Shown here: positions 1 to 7,978 of the stretch, piece after piece
Layout: the number at the start of each line of letters is the position of its first letter
Position numbering within the stretch: the first letter of the stretch is position 1
Origin: Neobacillus notoginsengisoli
Lineage (GTDB): Bacteria; Bacillota; Bacilli; Bacillales; Cytobacillaceae
Direction: 5' to 3'
DNA: 64,000 nucleotides
NCBI RefSeq assembly: GCF_003515685.1
Contig: NZ_QWEG01000010.1
Location: forward strand, 180,537-244,536
Notes under the pieces: model-generated
What the model saw: the letters and a program-made list of their open reading frames with translations, nothing else
Database searches by the model: none
What the model was told of the DNA's origin: nothing
Translations under genes and position numbers: made by a program

Positions 1-63
1 ATCGACCTCGATGTACTCGAGTACATGAGAGCACAGCAGCCGCCCCTAACCGAAACGAATTAA
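1..63 (+). CDS. C-terminal tail of an unidentified gene cut by the window edge
   Basis: Frame 1 is open from the first base to a TAA at 61-63 and reads as a hydrophilic tail containing DLDVLEYMRAQQ. The codon use looks coding, and the next gene begins 52 bases later on the same strand. About 20 residues are visible, so no family can be named. It could be the end of a regulator or enzyme transcribed ahead of the chromate transporter pair, or a chance open frame. Confidence 0.35.
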   Translation: MDLDVLEYMRAQQPPLTETN

Positions 64-115
64 AGAAAGAAGCATAAATGCAACCGTCAACAGCAGAAAA
101 GAGATGACTTGATGT

Positions 116-673
116 ATGAAACAAAAAGAGATCTTCCTGGCCTTTTTCAGGGTCGGCATGCTTGGATATGGCGGGGGGCCGTCAGCCATTCCCCTCGTGC
201 AAAAAGAGGTTGTTTCACGCTATAAATGGGTGGACAGCGATGAATTCGGCGATATTCTTGCCCTCGCGAATGCACTTCCCGGCCCGATTGCCACAAAGCT
301 TGCGGGATACATCGGCTATAGGGTAGGCGGGGTAACCGGGATGCTGAATGCAATCTTTGCTTCTATTGTCCCAACCATTTTCTTAATGATCCTGCTCCTC
401 ACCAGCCTGAATGCGTTCAAGGAAGAACCATGGGTGCGCGGCGCGGCTAAAGCAGTTGTTCCGGTAGTCGCTATTATGCTCCTGACGATGACTTGGGAGT
501 TTTTCGCAAAATCGATGAGATCAAGTCTTGGCATAGGATGGACGATCATCGTTCTGGCCGGCAGCTTTATTTTGCTTATAGCAATTGGAGTCCATCCGGC
601 GATCATCATTTTCACCCTTCTCCTTGGTGCGCTTCTGAAACCTGACAAAAAGAAGGAGGAGGGCCGGGCATGA
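116..673 (+). CDS. Short-chain chromate transporter (CHR family), first half-protein
   Basis: This 185-residue membrane protein is one CHR domain. The family motif GYGGGPSAIPL lies near residues 17-27, and the second hallmark LANALPGPIATKLAGYIGY follows at about 50-68. Several hydrophobic helices come after that. Full-length ChrA proteins carry two such domains in one chain. Here, as in Bacillus YwrB/YwrA, they are split into two adjacent genes whose products are expected to pair in the cytoplasmic membrane and export chromate. The role is from family knowledge, and a different oxyanion is possible. The next gene overlaps by 4 bases (ATGA), so translation is coupled. The ribosome site is weak (AAGAG about 10 bases before the ATG). 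Confidence 0.88.
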   Translation: MKQKEIFLAFFRVGMLGYGGGPSAIPLVQKEVVSRYKWVDSDEFGDILALANALPGPIATKLAGYIGYRVGGVTGMLNAIFASIVPTIFLMILLLTSLNAFKEEPWVRGAAKAVVPVVAIMLLTMTWEFFAKSMRSSLGIGWTIIVLAGSFILLIAIGVHPAIIIFTLLLGALLKPDKKKEEGRA

Positions 674-1200
674 TTTACATGCAGATTTTCTGGGCCTTTT
701 TCCTGCCGGGCATCCTCGGCTATGGAGGCGGACCGTCATCGATTCCGCTCATCCAGGCCGAAGTCGTCGACCATTACGGCTGGATGACTAACAGCGAGTT
801 CTCCGAAGTTCTCGCAATGGGAAATGCCCTTCCCGGCCCGATTGCCACGAAGATGGCCGGCTACATTGGCTATGAGATCGCCGGTACGATGGGCGCGGTC
901 GTCGGCGTATTTGCAAGCGTCGCACCGTCTCTGGCCCTCATGATCGGTCTGGTCGGCCTCATCATGAGGCACAAAGAATCACCCAAGGTAAAACGTATGA
1001 CCACCATCGTCCGGCCGGTCATCGCGGCCCTGCTCGCCGTCATGGCCTATGAATTCTTCGTGGAATCCTATCATGGAGCGGGCATTTTGCATACAGGGAT
1101 CCTCGCCGCCGCAAGCCTTCTCCTTATGGAGAAAATGAACATCCATCCGGCATACGTCATCGCCGGGAGCCTTCTATACGGGGCCATCTTCCTCGCATAA
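670..1200 (+). CDS. Short-chain chromate transporter (CHR family), second half-protein
   Basis: This 176-residue CHR-domain membrane protein is homologous to the preceding gene. It has GYGGGPSSIPLIQAEVVDHY at about residues 17-36 and GNALPGPIATKMAGYIGY further on, then hydrophobic helices to the end. The start ATG overlaps the stop of the first half, and a GGAGG ribosome site sits inside the end of the upstream gene. The two halves probably form the antiparallel pair that makes the working transporter. A strong intrinsic terminator follows 2 bases after the stop, so the pair ends this transcript. Confidence 0.88.
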   Translation: MIYMQIFWAFFLPGILGYGGGPSSIPLIQAEVVDHYGWMTNSEFSEVLAMGNALPGPIATKMAGYIGYEIAGTMGAVVGVFASVAPSLALMIGLVGLIMRHKESPKVKRMTTIVRPVIAALLAVMAYEFFVESYHGAGILHTGILAAASLLLMEKMNIHPAYVIAGSLLYGAIFLA

Positions 1201-1201
1201 C

Positions 1202-1236
1202 AAAAACCGAAAGGGAACGGCCCTTTCGGTTTTTTG
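1202..1236 (+). terminator. Intrinsic terminator after the chromate transporter pair
   Basis: A perfect 11-bp stem (AACCGAAAGGG at 1205-1215 with CCCTTTCGGTT at 1221-1231) has a 5-base loop and is followed by a run of T. Confidence 0.9.
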
Positions 1237-1419
1237 GATTGCAGGCTTTTGGAAGGGAAGGCGCGTTGGAGGAGGGCATCCGTCCAAAAAACTGGGTCTG
1301 GCGGAATAGTGCGAAAAACGGATAGTGTAATCCGCCGCTTGGCCACTCTAGTTTATCAGCAGTGCTTTCTTTATATTGTTTACTAGAATGGTAACAGGCT
1401 TACCGGCGTATTCACACTG

Positions 1420-1592
1420 AAAGAAATAGAAATCATCTTCAATAAGAAGGGAATCTACAGTGGCCATTACAAACGTTTGTTGTAGTAGGTGAGCCGGAAG
1501 GGCTACTCAATGAATTCTTTGTGGTCGACAGGAATTTTGACAAAACCCACGATTATTTCCCGGGAAACGACAAAGTACTATTTTATAAGAAA
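1420..1592 (+). pseudogene. Frameshifted scrap of an unidentified gene
   Basis: No complete gene lies between 1237 and 1641. One frame from about 1421 reads EIEIIFNKKGIYSGHYK and then stops. A second frame beginning around 1470 reads on as VVVGEPEGLLNEFFVV and continues to about 1590 ending LFYKKSP. The two pieces join naturally with a one-base shift, which suggests the remains of a small intracellular protein with its start lost. The family is not recognised. It could also be chance open frames, and no ribosome site is visible. Confidence 0.3.
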
Positions 1593-1621
1593 TCCCCCAG
1601 AATAATTATTCAGGGGGATTT
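1590..1621. terminator. Hairpin between convergent transcripts
   Basis: A perfect 9-bp inverted repeat (AAATCCCCC with GGGGGATTT) lies 21 bases beyond the stop of the minus-strand seven-haem cytochrome gene. On the minus strand it is followed by a moderately U-rich stretch, so it probably ends the cytochrome transcript. Confidence 0.6.
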
Positions 1622-1641
1622 AAGCTTGCTTGGTTTGTATC

Positions 1642-3462
1642 CTAAGGTTGAGTCAGTTTTAATGGGGCATGTGCTGAACTCCTAAACTGTTCCTCAATAG
1701 TGTCGCCGCCATTACCGTGGCACTCTGAACAAGATATTGATTTAACTTTATGGTCTGAAGTATTAGGGTTGAATAATGGTTTTTTGCCGTATAGTTCGGT
1801 TTTTGCCATATCCGGTGTTTTTGCGGTGTGGCACTTCAAACAAAAATTTCGCTCATCTAAAATGTCCCAACTTTCTGTGTTGGTTTTGAATTTGTCTGTT
1901 TCAGAAAGGGGCTTGTTTCCAAGATTCTCTTTTAACATATAAATATTGTTTGACCCATGTGTTTCATGACAATCTGAACAGGTTAGCTGTCCATTTAAAC
2001 TAGAACCATCTTCGGCGGTTATTTTATGTCCCGACTGCTCAGTGAACGCTTTATCTTTATAATATTTCTCTATGTTTGTTGCCTTGGACTTATTAGCATC
2101 ACCATTATGGCATTGGAAACACAAGCCGAAATCTTCGGGTTTTCCTGTTGCCTTATCCTGTTTCATATATGAATTCACCGGATACAGGTCTTTATCTGGA
2201 CTTGCATCTTTTATTTTATTTGGATTATCTGCTGACCAAGCCTCATGCGGATTGTGGCAGGATGCACAACTATTTGAAGAGGCATTCCCCGAAAGAGCAG
2301 TGTGCTTGTGCTTAGTATTTTCTTTGTCCGGTTTGGGAGCAGTTGTTCCATCATGGCAGGCCATACAAAGGTTTTTACCTGGATCGCTTCCAAATTCCCC
2401 TCCCAAAAGCGTATCACTTTTCCCAGTATGTGTGCTATGGCAAGCGGCGCAAGAATTTGTGTTGGTGGTAAAATTGCCATGCAAATCATGTGCGGTATTT
2501 TGGGACGTTGTTGTAAATTTTATATATCTTGCATAAATACGTCCATTTGTTTCATTGCTAATTGCTGGATTTACATATACATAATAAGTTGTGTTGTACT
2601 TTAATGGTTCTTTAGGAGTAAAGTTAAGGGTATACACCCCATCCTCACCAATGGGATTGCTCCCTTTTTCAGCTTCAACACTTTTTATGCTTTCTGTTTT
2701 CATTTCAGGAATGACTATTAATGGTTCACCAGGAACGGTTAATTTACCAATTTCATTCACTGTAACTTGGATGCTTGCGTTTATCGGTACATTGGTCATG
2801 TCCTCCGCGTCAGTAGGAAAACCTTTTGAGCCTGGAGCTATTATTTTTATACCTGTAACTTGCGGTCTGCTCACTGTCGCTTCTGTTTCTGCGTTTATGG
2901 CGCTTGCATCTGCAGGACTAACAGTAACAGATTCTTCAGTTACTGCATTTTCGCTTTTGATGGTTCCATTTGGCGGCAGCTCTTTATCACTGTTTATTTT
3001 TGGATTGGCAGCTTCATCGCTGTTTGAGCCTGCAAGAGCGGATTTAATTGTAAAACTGATAGGCGTTTCAGCTATTTTTACACTGTCTGCCTCTAGAACG
3101 AATATAACCTTATGCAATCCTTCACTAAACACTTTTGAATATTTCCATTCACCGGTTCCGTTGACTTTTAAAGAATCATTATCCGTAATTTCCATTCGCT
3201 TCATGGTTTCAGCATTTTCTTCGTATACTTTAATCTGCTGATGATTTTCTGCCAAAGGGACGGCTCCGATAATTTTTCCTGTAAATTCTGCTTTTGGATT
3301 ATCCAGTATCGCCTCAGGTCCAGGAGATGTGACTTCTATTGAATAATCACTTTCAGCAGAAAAAACAATGGAACTAGGAGAATAGAAAAGGAGAGAACTA
3401 AGTGAAAGGCTCACTATGACGAGATATGCAGCTATCCTGCTTAAGTAGTTCATCTTTTTCAC
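1642..3462 (-). CDS. Secreted seven-haem c-type cytochrome with Ig-like domains
   Basis: The 606-residue product starts with a signal peptide (hydrophobic core VIVSLSLSSLLFY near residues 15-27). An Ig-like region follows at about 38-140, then a linker, then an SbsA-like Ig fold at about 205-320. The C-terminal half holds seven CXXCH haem sites: CAACH, CMACH, CASCH, CFQCH, CSDCH, CLKCH and CSECH. The first pairs have the spacing of the doubled-CXXCH family (NSCAACHSTHTG). The haem region resembles the two six-haem neighbours, so the three are paralogues with different amino-terminal parts. There is no sortase motif or S-layer anchor. It probably acts outside the membrane, with the Ig domains acting as a stalk or binding surface, in electron transfer. 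It is the last gene of the minus-strand cytochrome cluster, 260 bases after the next gene. Confidence 0.85.
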   Translation of the reverse strand: MKKMNYLSRIAAYLVIVSLSLSSLLFYSPSSIVFSAESDYSIEVTSPGPEAILDNPKAEFTGKIIGAVPLAENHQQIKVYEENAETMKRMEITDNDSLKVNGTGEWKYSKVFSEGLHKVIFVLEADSVKIAETPISFTIKSALAGSNSDEAANPKINSDKELPPNGTIKSENAVTEESVTVSPADASAINAETEATVSRPQVTGIKIIAPGSKGFPTDAEDMTNVPINASIQVTVNEIGKLTVPGEPLIVIPEMKTESIKSVEAEKGSNPIGEDGVYTLNFTPKEPLKYNTTYYVYVNPAISNETNGRIYARYIKFTTTSQNTAHDLHGNFTTNTNSCAACHSTHTGKSDTLLGGEFGSDPGKNLCMACHDGTTAPKPDKENTKHKHTALSGNASSNSCASCHNPHEAWSADNPNKIKDASPDKDLYPVNSYMKQDKATGKPEDFGLCFQCHNGDANKSKATNIEKYYKDKAFTEQSGHKITAEDGSSLNGQLTCSDCHETHGSNNIYMLKENLGNKPLSETDKFKTNTESWDILDERNFCLKCHTAKTPDMAKTELYGKKPLFNPNTSDHKVKSISCSECHGNGGDTIEEQFRSSAHAPLKLTQP

Positions 3463-3599
3463 AGCGTTTCATCCTCTGCTATATGTTAAGCCTGCATTAT
3501 TTTCTAAGGCAGCTTTCAAACTAATTATATCAACCAAAAGTATGGTAAATATCAGCGTAATAGGAACACTTTTTGACAATATCAAGTGTCTAAAAAGAG

Positions 3600-3635
3600 A
3601 ACGAGGTAGTAATAATGAGTTATAACTACCTCGTT
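3600..3635 (-). terminator. Intrinsic terminator after the proximal six-haem gene
   Basis: An 11-bp stem (AACGAGGTAGT at 3600-3610 with ACTACCTCGTT at 3625-3635) is followed on the minus strand by TCTCTTTTTA. Its arm shares AGGTAGTAA with the terminator at 4793-4823, as if gene and terminator had been duplicated together. Confidence 0.75.
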
Positions 3636-3697
3636 AATTAGCTGCTTTTAAGGTAATATATCAGATTGCTATCTAGTGTCAATGCTAATCGAATTTA

Positions 3698-3716
3698 CAA
3701 ATAGTGGGGCTATTTG
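3698..3716. repeat. 19-bp palindromic element, copy 1
   Basis: CAAATAGTGGGGCTATTTG lies 6 bases past the stop of the proximal six-haem gene. It can form a 7-bp hairpin with a 5-base loop. The identical 19-mer stands beyond the stop of the paralogous gene at 4847-4865. Confidence 0.8.
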
Positions 3717-3722
3717 CATTAG

Positions 3723-4742
3723 TTATCGGGTTGGTCGCCCTGAGTAATTTCCACCTGGTACAGGAGTAGGATCTACTCGGTGACATGTCCAGCAAACGGT
3801 TGCATTTGTATACTTCTTAAGGGCAGATCCGCCTTCGTTGATATCTTTCATGTAAGCTTCAGCTGTTTCCTGGCTCCATCCGCCCTTAACATAATCAGCT
3901 ATCGTTTTGCCTGCTGTATCTTTTAAAAGTGTAATATCTGTACCGTGTGCATAGTGGCAGCTAGCACAGTTCCGCCCAGCTCTGTAGCTGTCTGTCGTGT
4001 GCGAATAATGTCCACTAACCATCTGATCTCCACTGGATCTTAAATAATCATCGTGGCATGTTGAGCAGAAGTTTGAATATACACGCTGCGGCACATCGGC
4101 ACGATTCTGGTTTACAAACACAGGACCTTTGGATTGATAGATTTTTAATCCTGTAGGGCCAGTACTGGCATTAAACTCCGCATAGGCAGGATCTTCAACC
4201 AATTCAAGGTCAAGCATCGCAGTAGAATATACCTTACCATTAACTTCTGTTCTCAATAATCGGTCATTGGTTGAGCCATGCGGGTTATGACAGCTGGAAC
4301 ATTGAAGTTCTTCTTTGTTTGAAGTCAGTGCCCCAGGCGCTGAATCAATCGCAACAGAACCTACATTGTGCATAGAAGCGCTGTCATGAGTGCTGTTGAA
4401 TACACCAGCGCCGGAATTCTTTTTAACGTTATAGAAACCAAGTGTGCCATCGTGGCAGGACATACACAAGTTTGACTCAGTATCTTGGAACTTTACCAAG
4501 GATTTGCCGTTAGCCTGGTGAGTGCTGTGGCAGTTGGCACAGGAATTAGTGTTGTTTTGAAAATTGCCGTGTGTCCGGTGTGTTGCTTCTTTACCATTAT
4601 TATCAATTGTTCCAACATGAATCCCAGGGGCAGGGTTATTCGGAGTAGGAACAAAAGGCTCTTCGGCAGAAGCTATTACTGCAAATGCGCTTAGCAGAAT
4701 AAGTGTAAATAAAGCTGAAAAGCTAATCTTTAACTTCCCCAT
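3723..4742 (-). CDS. Secreted six-haem c-type cytochrome (paralogue A)
   Basis: The 339-residue product has a signal peptide ending near IASAEE (residues 23-28). It carries six CXXCH sites: CANCH, CMSCH, CSSCH, CSTCH, CASCH and CWTCH. The paired spacing and the SCHNPHGS motif place it in the doubled-CXXCH multihaem family. It is very similar along its length to the next upstream gene (376 residues), a tandem duplicate. The ATG follows GGGAGG. It should be exported and loaded with haem outside the membrane, acting as a small electron carrier between the membrane-anchored NapC-like cytochromes and an external acceptor. That role is inferred from context. A 134-base gap with a terminator separates the two paralogues, so they may be expressed to different levels. 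Confidence 0.85.
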   Translation of the reverse strand: MGKLKISFSALFTLILLSAFAVIASAEEPFVPTPNNPAPGIHVGTIDNNGKEATHRTHGNFQNNTNSCANCHSTHQANGKSLVKFQDTESNLCMSCHDGTLGFYNVKKNSGAGVFNSTHDSASMHNVGSVAIDSAPGALTSNKEELQCSSCHNPHGSTNDRLLRTEVNGKVYSTAMLDLELVEDPAYAEFNASTGPTGLKIYQSKGPVFVNQNRADVPQRVYSNFCSTCHDDYLRSSGDQMVSGHYSHTTDSYRAGRNCASCHYAHGTDITLLKDTAGKTIADYVKGGWSQETAEAYMKDINEGGSALKKYTNATVCWTCHRVDPTPVPGGNYSGRPTR

Positions 4743-4792
4743 TGCCGTTCCTCCCTAAGTTTCTCTATTTCTTTAAAAAAAATTGATAGAAA

Positions 4793-4823
4793 ACAAGGTA
4801 GTAAATTTACATTACTACCTTGT
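4793..4823 (-). terminator. Intrinsic terminator after the distal six-haem gene
   Basis: A 12-bp stem (ACAAGGTAGTAA with TTACTACCTTGT) has a 7-base loop. On the minus strand it is followed by a T-rich run ending in eight T. It lies between the two paralogous six-haem genes. Confidence 0.85.
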
Positions 4824-4846
4824 CTCGTTCATTTAGTTAAGCCAGT

Positions 4847-4865
4847 CAAATAGTGGGGCTATTTG
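4847..4865. repeat. 19-bp palindromic element, copy 2
   Basis: This is identical to 3698-3716, again just beyond the stop of a six-haem cytochrome gene. It marks the duplicated unit as gene plus 3' flank. Confidence 0.8.
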
Positions 4866-4876
4866 TTGGCTCTATA

Positions 4877-6007
4877 TTATTTAATATTTTTCTTTTCATT
4901 GAAAGTTGGGGCCCAGCCATGTCTGCCATTTTCCCAGTTCCATAGCTCTCCGGTTCCAGCCCATGGATCTCCAGCCTGTGCAGGCATGTAACCGGACCAT
5001 GCACCTCCCTGAGTGTCTGGACCGTGGCCAATAAGTCCTGTGTTTTTGCTAGATGTATGGCAAGTATAGCAAACGGCCATATTGGTGTATTTCTTGAGGG
5101 AAGAACCTTTTTCGCTAATATCTTTCATGTATTCAATTGCGGTTTCTTCACTCCAACCTTTGTCTACGTAATTTTGAACGGTTTTACCGGCAACGTCCTT
5201 TAGAAGAGTAACGTCAGTACCGTGAGCATAGTGGCAGCTTGCACAGTTACGTCCCTGTGAAGTGGTGTTAGTTGTATGCGAATAGTGGCCCAGTGCAGTC
5301 TTTTTACCACTGCCAGTGTCATACGTATCGTGACAGGTTGAACAGAAATTGGCATAGTCTACTAAATCCTGGCCAGCCTTAGGACCTTTGGATTTATAAA
5401 TTTTCAAGCCAGAGTTTGTAGAACTATCGTTGATAGCTTTAAATGTGTCATCTTCAATTAAATCTAATTTGATAGCGCCGCCATCTGGAGTTATTGTCAA
5501 TCCGGCTACTTCATTTCTCAACAGACGGTCATTGGTGGAACCATGAGGGTTATGGCAGCTGGAGCATTGCATTGTATCTCCAACTTTGTTGTCGAGTGCA
5601 CCAGGAGCTGCATTGATTGCAACAGTTCCTACATTGTGCATGGAAGCACTTTCGTGACTACTGTTAAATACACCGGCACCAGAGTTCTTTTTAACGTCAT
5701 AGAATCCAAGAGTACCGTCGTGGCAGGACATACACAAGTTTGACTCAGTATTTTGGAACTTTACCAAGGATTTGCCGTTAGCCTGGTGAGTGCTGTGGCA
5801 GTTGGCACAGGAATTGGTGTTGTTTTGGAAATTTCCGTGTGTTTTATGCTGATTCACTTGCCCATTGTTATCAATTGTACCAACTTTGATGCCAGGTGCT
5901 GGATTTCCGGGTGTTGGCGTAAACTGTTCTGCTGATGCGATCGCTGCAAACATACTCAAAACAATAAGCATAAAGAGCGCCGAAAAGCCAAGTTTGAACA
6001 TTCTCAT
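4877..6007 (-). CDS. Secreted six-haem c-type cytochrome (paralogue B)
   Basis: The 376-residue product has a signal peptide ending near IASAEQ and six CXXCH motifs (CANCH, CMSCH, CSSCH, CSTCH, CASCH, CYTCH). Spacing and flanks nearly match the downstream 339-residue paralogue. It differs by a C-terminal extension of about 45 residues rich in G, W and P (containing GAWSGYMPAQAGDPWAGTGE), absent from paralogue A. The start ATG is supported by GGGAGG about 10 bases upstream. It is expected to be exported and haem-loaded by the general cytochrome c maturation system, which is not encoded in this window. With its neighbours it probably carries electrons across the cell wall. Confidence 0.85.
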   Translation of the reverse strand: MRMFKLGFSALFMLIVLSMFAAIASAEQFTPTPGNPAPGIKVGTIDNNGQVNQHKTHGNFQNNTNSCANCHSTHQANGKSLVKFQNTESNLCMSCHDGTLGFYDVKKNSGAGVFNSSHESASMHNVGTVAINAAPGALDNKVGDTMQCSSCHNPHGSTNDRLLRNEVAGLTITPDGGAIKLDLIEDDTFKAINDSSTNSGLKIYKSKGPKAGQDLVDYANFCSTCHDTYDTGSGKKTALGHYSHTTNTTSQGRNCASCHYAHGTDVTLLKDVAGKTVQNYVDKGWSEETAIEYMKDISEKGSSLKKYTNMAVCYTCHTSSKNTGLIGHGPDTQGGAWSGYMPAQAGDPWAGTGELWNWENGRHGWAPTFNEKKNIK

Positions 6008-6194
6008 CTCTACTTAAACCTCCCATTTTGTCTTAACTATTAACCTATAAAACCGGATAACCTCATTAATTAAAAGCACCACCTCCTTTAATGTGTTTTT
6101 TGCGGCTTGTAAAAGAAAAAGCATTTTTCTTTTTTGAGCTTTTCCCAAGTTGCAGTTGGCTTTTGTATTGCTACTCCTTAAAAGGAGGTACTGC

Positions 6195-7160
6195 CTAGTA
6201 GAGAACTGAAATCCTTTGATTGACCGTATCGGTTACAAAGATTGTTCCCCGATCATCAATGAAGAGGCCATTAGGAAGATATAGTTTTCCATTATCTGTC
6301 CCCATACCGCCTAACGTTCTAATTTCATTTCCGTCCTCGTCGTATACATAAATGTTGTGGGAAAGGTTGCTGACTACATAAACATTGCCTTTTGAGTCAA
6401 CATCAACCCCCCTTGGGTTAACAAAGAGCGGAACTCCCTTACCTTCCTTAGAACCATTAATGATTCTTAAAAACTTTCCATCTTTATCAAAAACTTGAAC
6501 CCGGTTATTGCCAGAATCAGTGACATAAATGTTATTGTCTTTGTCAACCGCAACGGCATTAGGAGCAATAAATTTCCCTTCTTCCTCGCCAGCTCCGCCA
6601 ATTTCCATCAGCTTCTTGCCATCGAGATTAAACGCGAATACTTTGTTTTGCTTAATATCTGTTACATAAAGGGTTTCATTGTAAATGCGCAGTCCGCCTG
6701 GAGATTGAATCAATTTTTCTTCATCAGGAAAATAGCTAATGAATTCTCCTTTTGAATTAAAAATTGAAATGTTTCCATTATACAAATCCGCTACATAAAT
6801 ATTTTCTTCTTTATCACCGGCAATTCCATAGGGGAACTGAAACTCGCCTTCTTTAGAGCCTGATTTGCCAAAAAGCATGACATTATTTCCAGACTGGTCA
6901 AACACTTGTACCTGAGCATTTTTTGAATCAGTAACATAAAGGAACTCGCCTATTTTTGTTACATCCATCGGCTTGCCTAGAGGATTTTCAAAGCTTCCAT
7001 AAAATGATTGCCTAAATTCCGGCTCTCCTCCGGCAGGATTTACCGCTGCCACAACTGGCTTCAGCTTTGGTCCAAGGTCCAGCAGGGCGATGCCTAGGAA
7101 TAATGCTGCAGAAAATACAACCATGGCACTCATCCAAATATATACAGTTGTCTTTTTCAA
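6195..7160 (-). CDS. Membrane-anchored NHL-repeat beta-propeller protein
   Basis: The 321-residue product has one N-terminal membrane helix (about residues 8-28). At least five NHL repeats follow, with recurrent patterns such as NIYVTDSGNNRVQVFDKDGK and GTIFVTDTVNQRISVLY, which is enough for a six-bladed propeller outside the membrane. The start is TTG, chosen for its AGGAG about 10 bases upstream. It lies 16 bases after the TPR gene, so the two are co-transcribed. NHL and TPR proteins accompany multihaem cytochromes in metal-reducing bacteria, where they are thought to assist assembly or partner binding. That role is inference. There is no catalytic signature. Confidence 0.82.
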   Translation of the reverse strand: MKKTTVYIWMSAMVVFSAALFLGIALLDLGPKLKPVVAAVNPAGGEPEFRQSFYGSFENPLGKPMDVTKIGEFLYVTDSKNAQVQVFDQSGNNVMLFGKSGSKEGEFQFPYGIAGDKEENIYVADLYNGNISIFNSKGEFISYFPDEEKLIQSPGGLRIYNETLYVTDIKQNKVFAFNLDGKKLMEIGGAGEEEGKFIAPNAVAVDKDNNIYVTDSGNNRVQVFDKDGKFLRIINGSKEGKGVPLFVNPRGVDVDSKGNVYVVSNLSHNIYVYDEDGNEIRTLGGMGTDNGKLYLPNGLFIDDRGTIFVTDTVNQRISVLY

Positions 7161-7176
7161 TTCTAGTCATCTCCTA

Positions 7177-7869
7177 TTAATTGCTGTCTTTTTCAGAAAG
7201 TCTGGCCAACGCTTCAGAAGCTGGCTTATAAAGGGGGTCGTAGCTTAACGCCTGTTTATATAGCTCTTCAGCATCTGCCAACTTCCCCTGATCCTCTGCG
7301 ACTCTGCCAATCTCAAAAACAATATCATTATTTACAGGCATCAGTTTATCCGCTTCCTGAAGTGATTTTAGAGCCTCATCGTACATTTTCAGTTGGCGAT
7401 AAGTCATTCCTTCAAGAAGAAAACCTTTATAATCTCTTGGTGCCAATTCTACAGCTTTGTTTGCTTGCTTTAGCGCATCGTCGTAACGCTTTTGATCATT
7501 GTAGACAAGCCCGAGGTTAAAATAAGCACTGACGTTCTTTTTATCTAAATCGATTGCAATCTGTAATTGTTTTGTGGCCTCTTCGCTTTTGTTAACTAAA
7601 TGGAGGGAATAACCCAGGTTTACCCGGTGTTCAGGATTATTTGGCTCCTTGCTTACTAACCCCTCGTAATAGGCTACTTGCTCTTCCAGCCTGTTATCGT
7701 CATTGTTCCAAAAAAACTTGTCACTAATGAAATATCCGCTGACAATACTAATAAGTAGTGTCCCTATTATTAGAGAGATGCCTTGCAGTTTTGAAAAGCG
7801 ATCTTTTTTCTTATTAATCCGTGTTTCATTTGACTCATTGGATTGATTCTGGAGTTCTACAGCTCCCAT
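7177..7869 (-). CDS. Membrane-anchored TPR protein, probably for cytochrome assembly
   Basis: The start is placed at the ATG at 7869, giving 230 residues beginning MGAVELQ, because a GAGGAGG ribosome site lies 6 bases before it. A GTG further upstream would put that site inside the gene. One membrane helix (around LIIGTLLISIVSGYF) is followed by four to five TPR repeats (for example AYFNLGLVYNDQKRYDDALK). TPR proteins with this layout, such as NrfG or CcmI, hold apocytochromes during haem attachment. The position between a 12-haem cytochrome and an NHL protein supports a similar chaperone or scaffold role. This is inferred. Confidence 0.8.
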   Translation of the reverse strand: MGAVELQNQSNESNETRINKKKDRFSKLQGISLIIGTLLISIVSGYFISDKFFWNNDDNRLEEQVAYYEGLVSKEPNNPEHRVNLGYSLHLVNKSEEATKQLQIAIDLDKKNVSAYFNLGLVYNDQKRYDDALKQANKAVELAPRDYKGFLLEGMTYRQLKMYDEALKSLQEADKLMPVNNDIVFEIGRVAEDQGKLADAEELYKQALSYDPLYKPASEALARLSEKDSN

Positions 7870-7978
7870 ATGAATCCTCCTCACAAATTTCCTTCTTCAT
7901 GGCTTAAAGAGGCCAGGAATTTTTATTAGTTGGTTATTTGGTGCCATTTACCTCATTGGTTCAGGCCAATGAGGGTTA

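Noticed and set aside
2072..3241. Plus-strand open frames over the seven-haem gene
   Set aside because: They are antisense shadows of the minus-strand cytochrome gene, without ribosome sites or recognisable domains.
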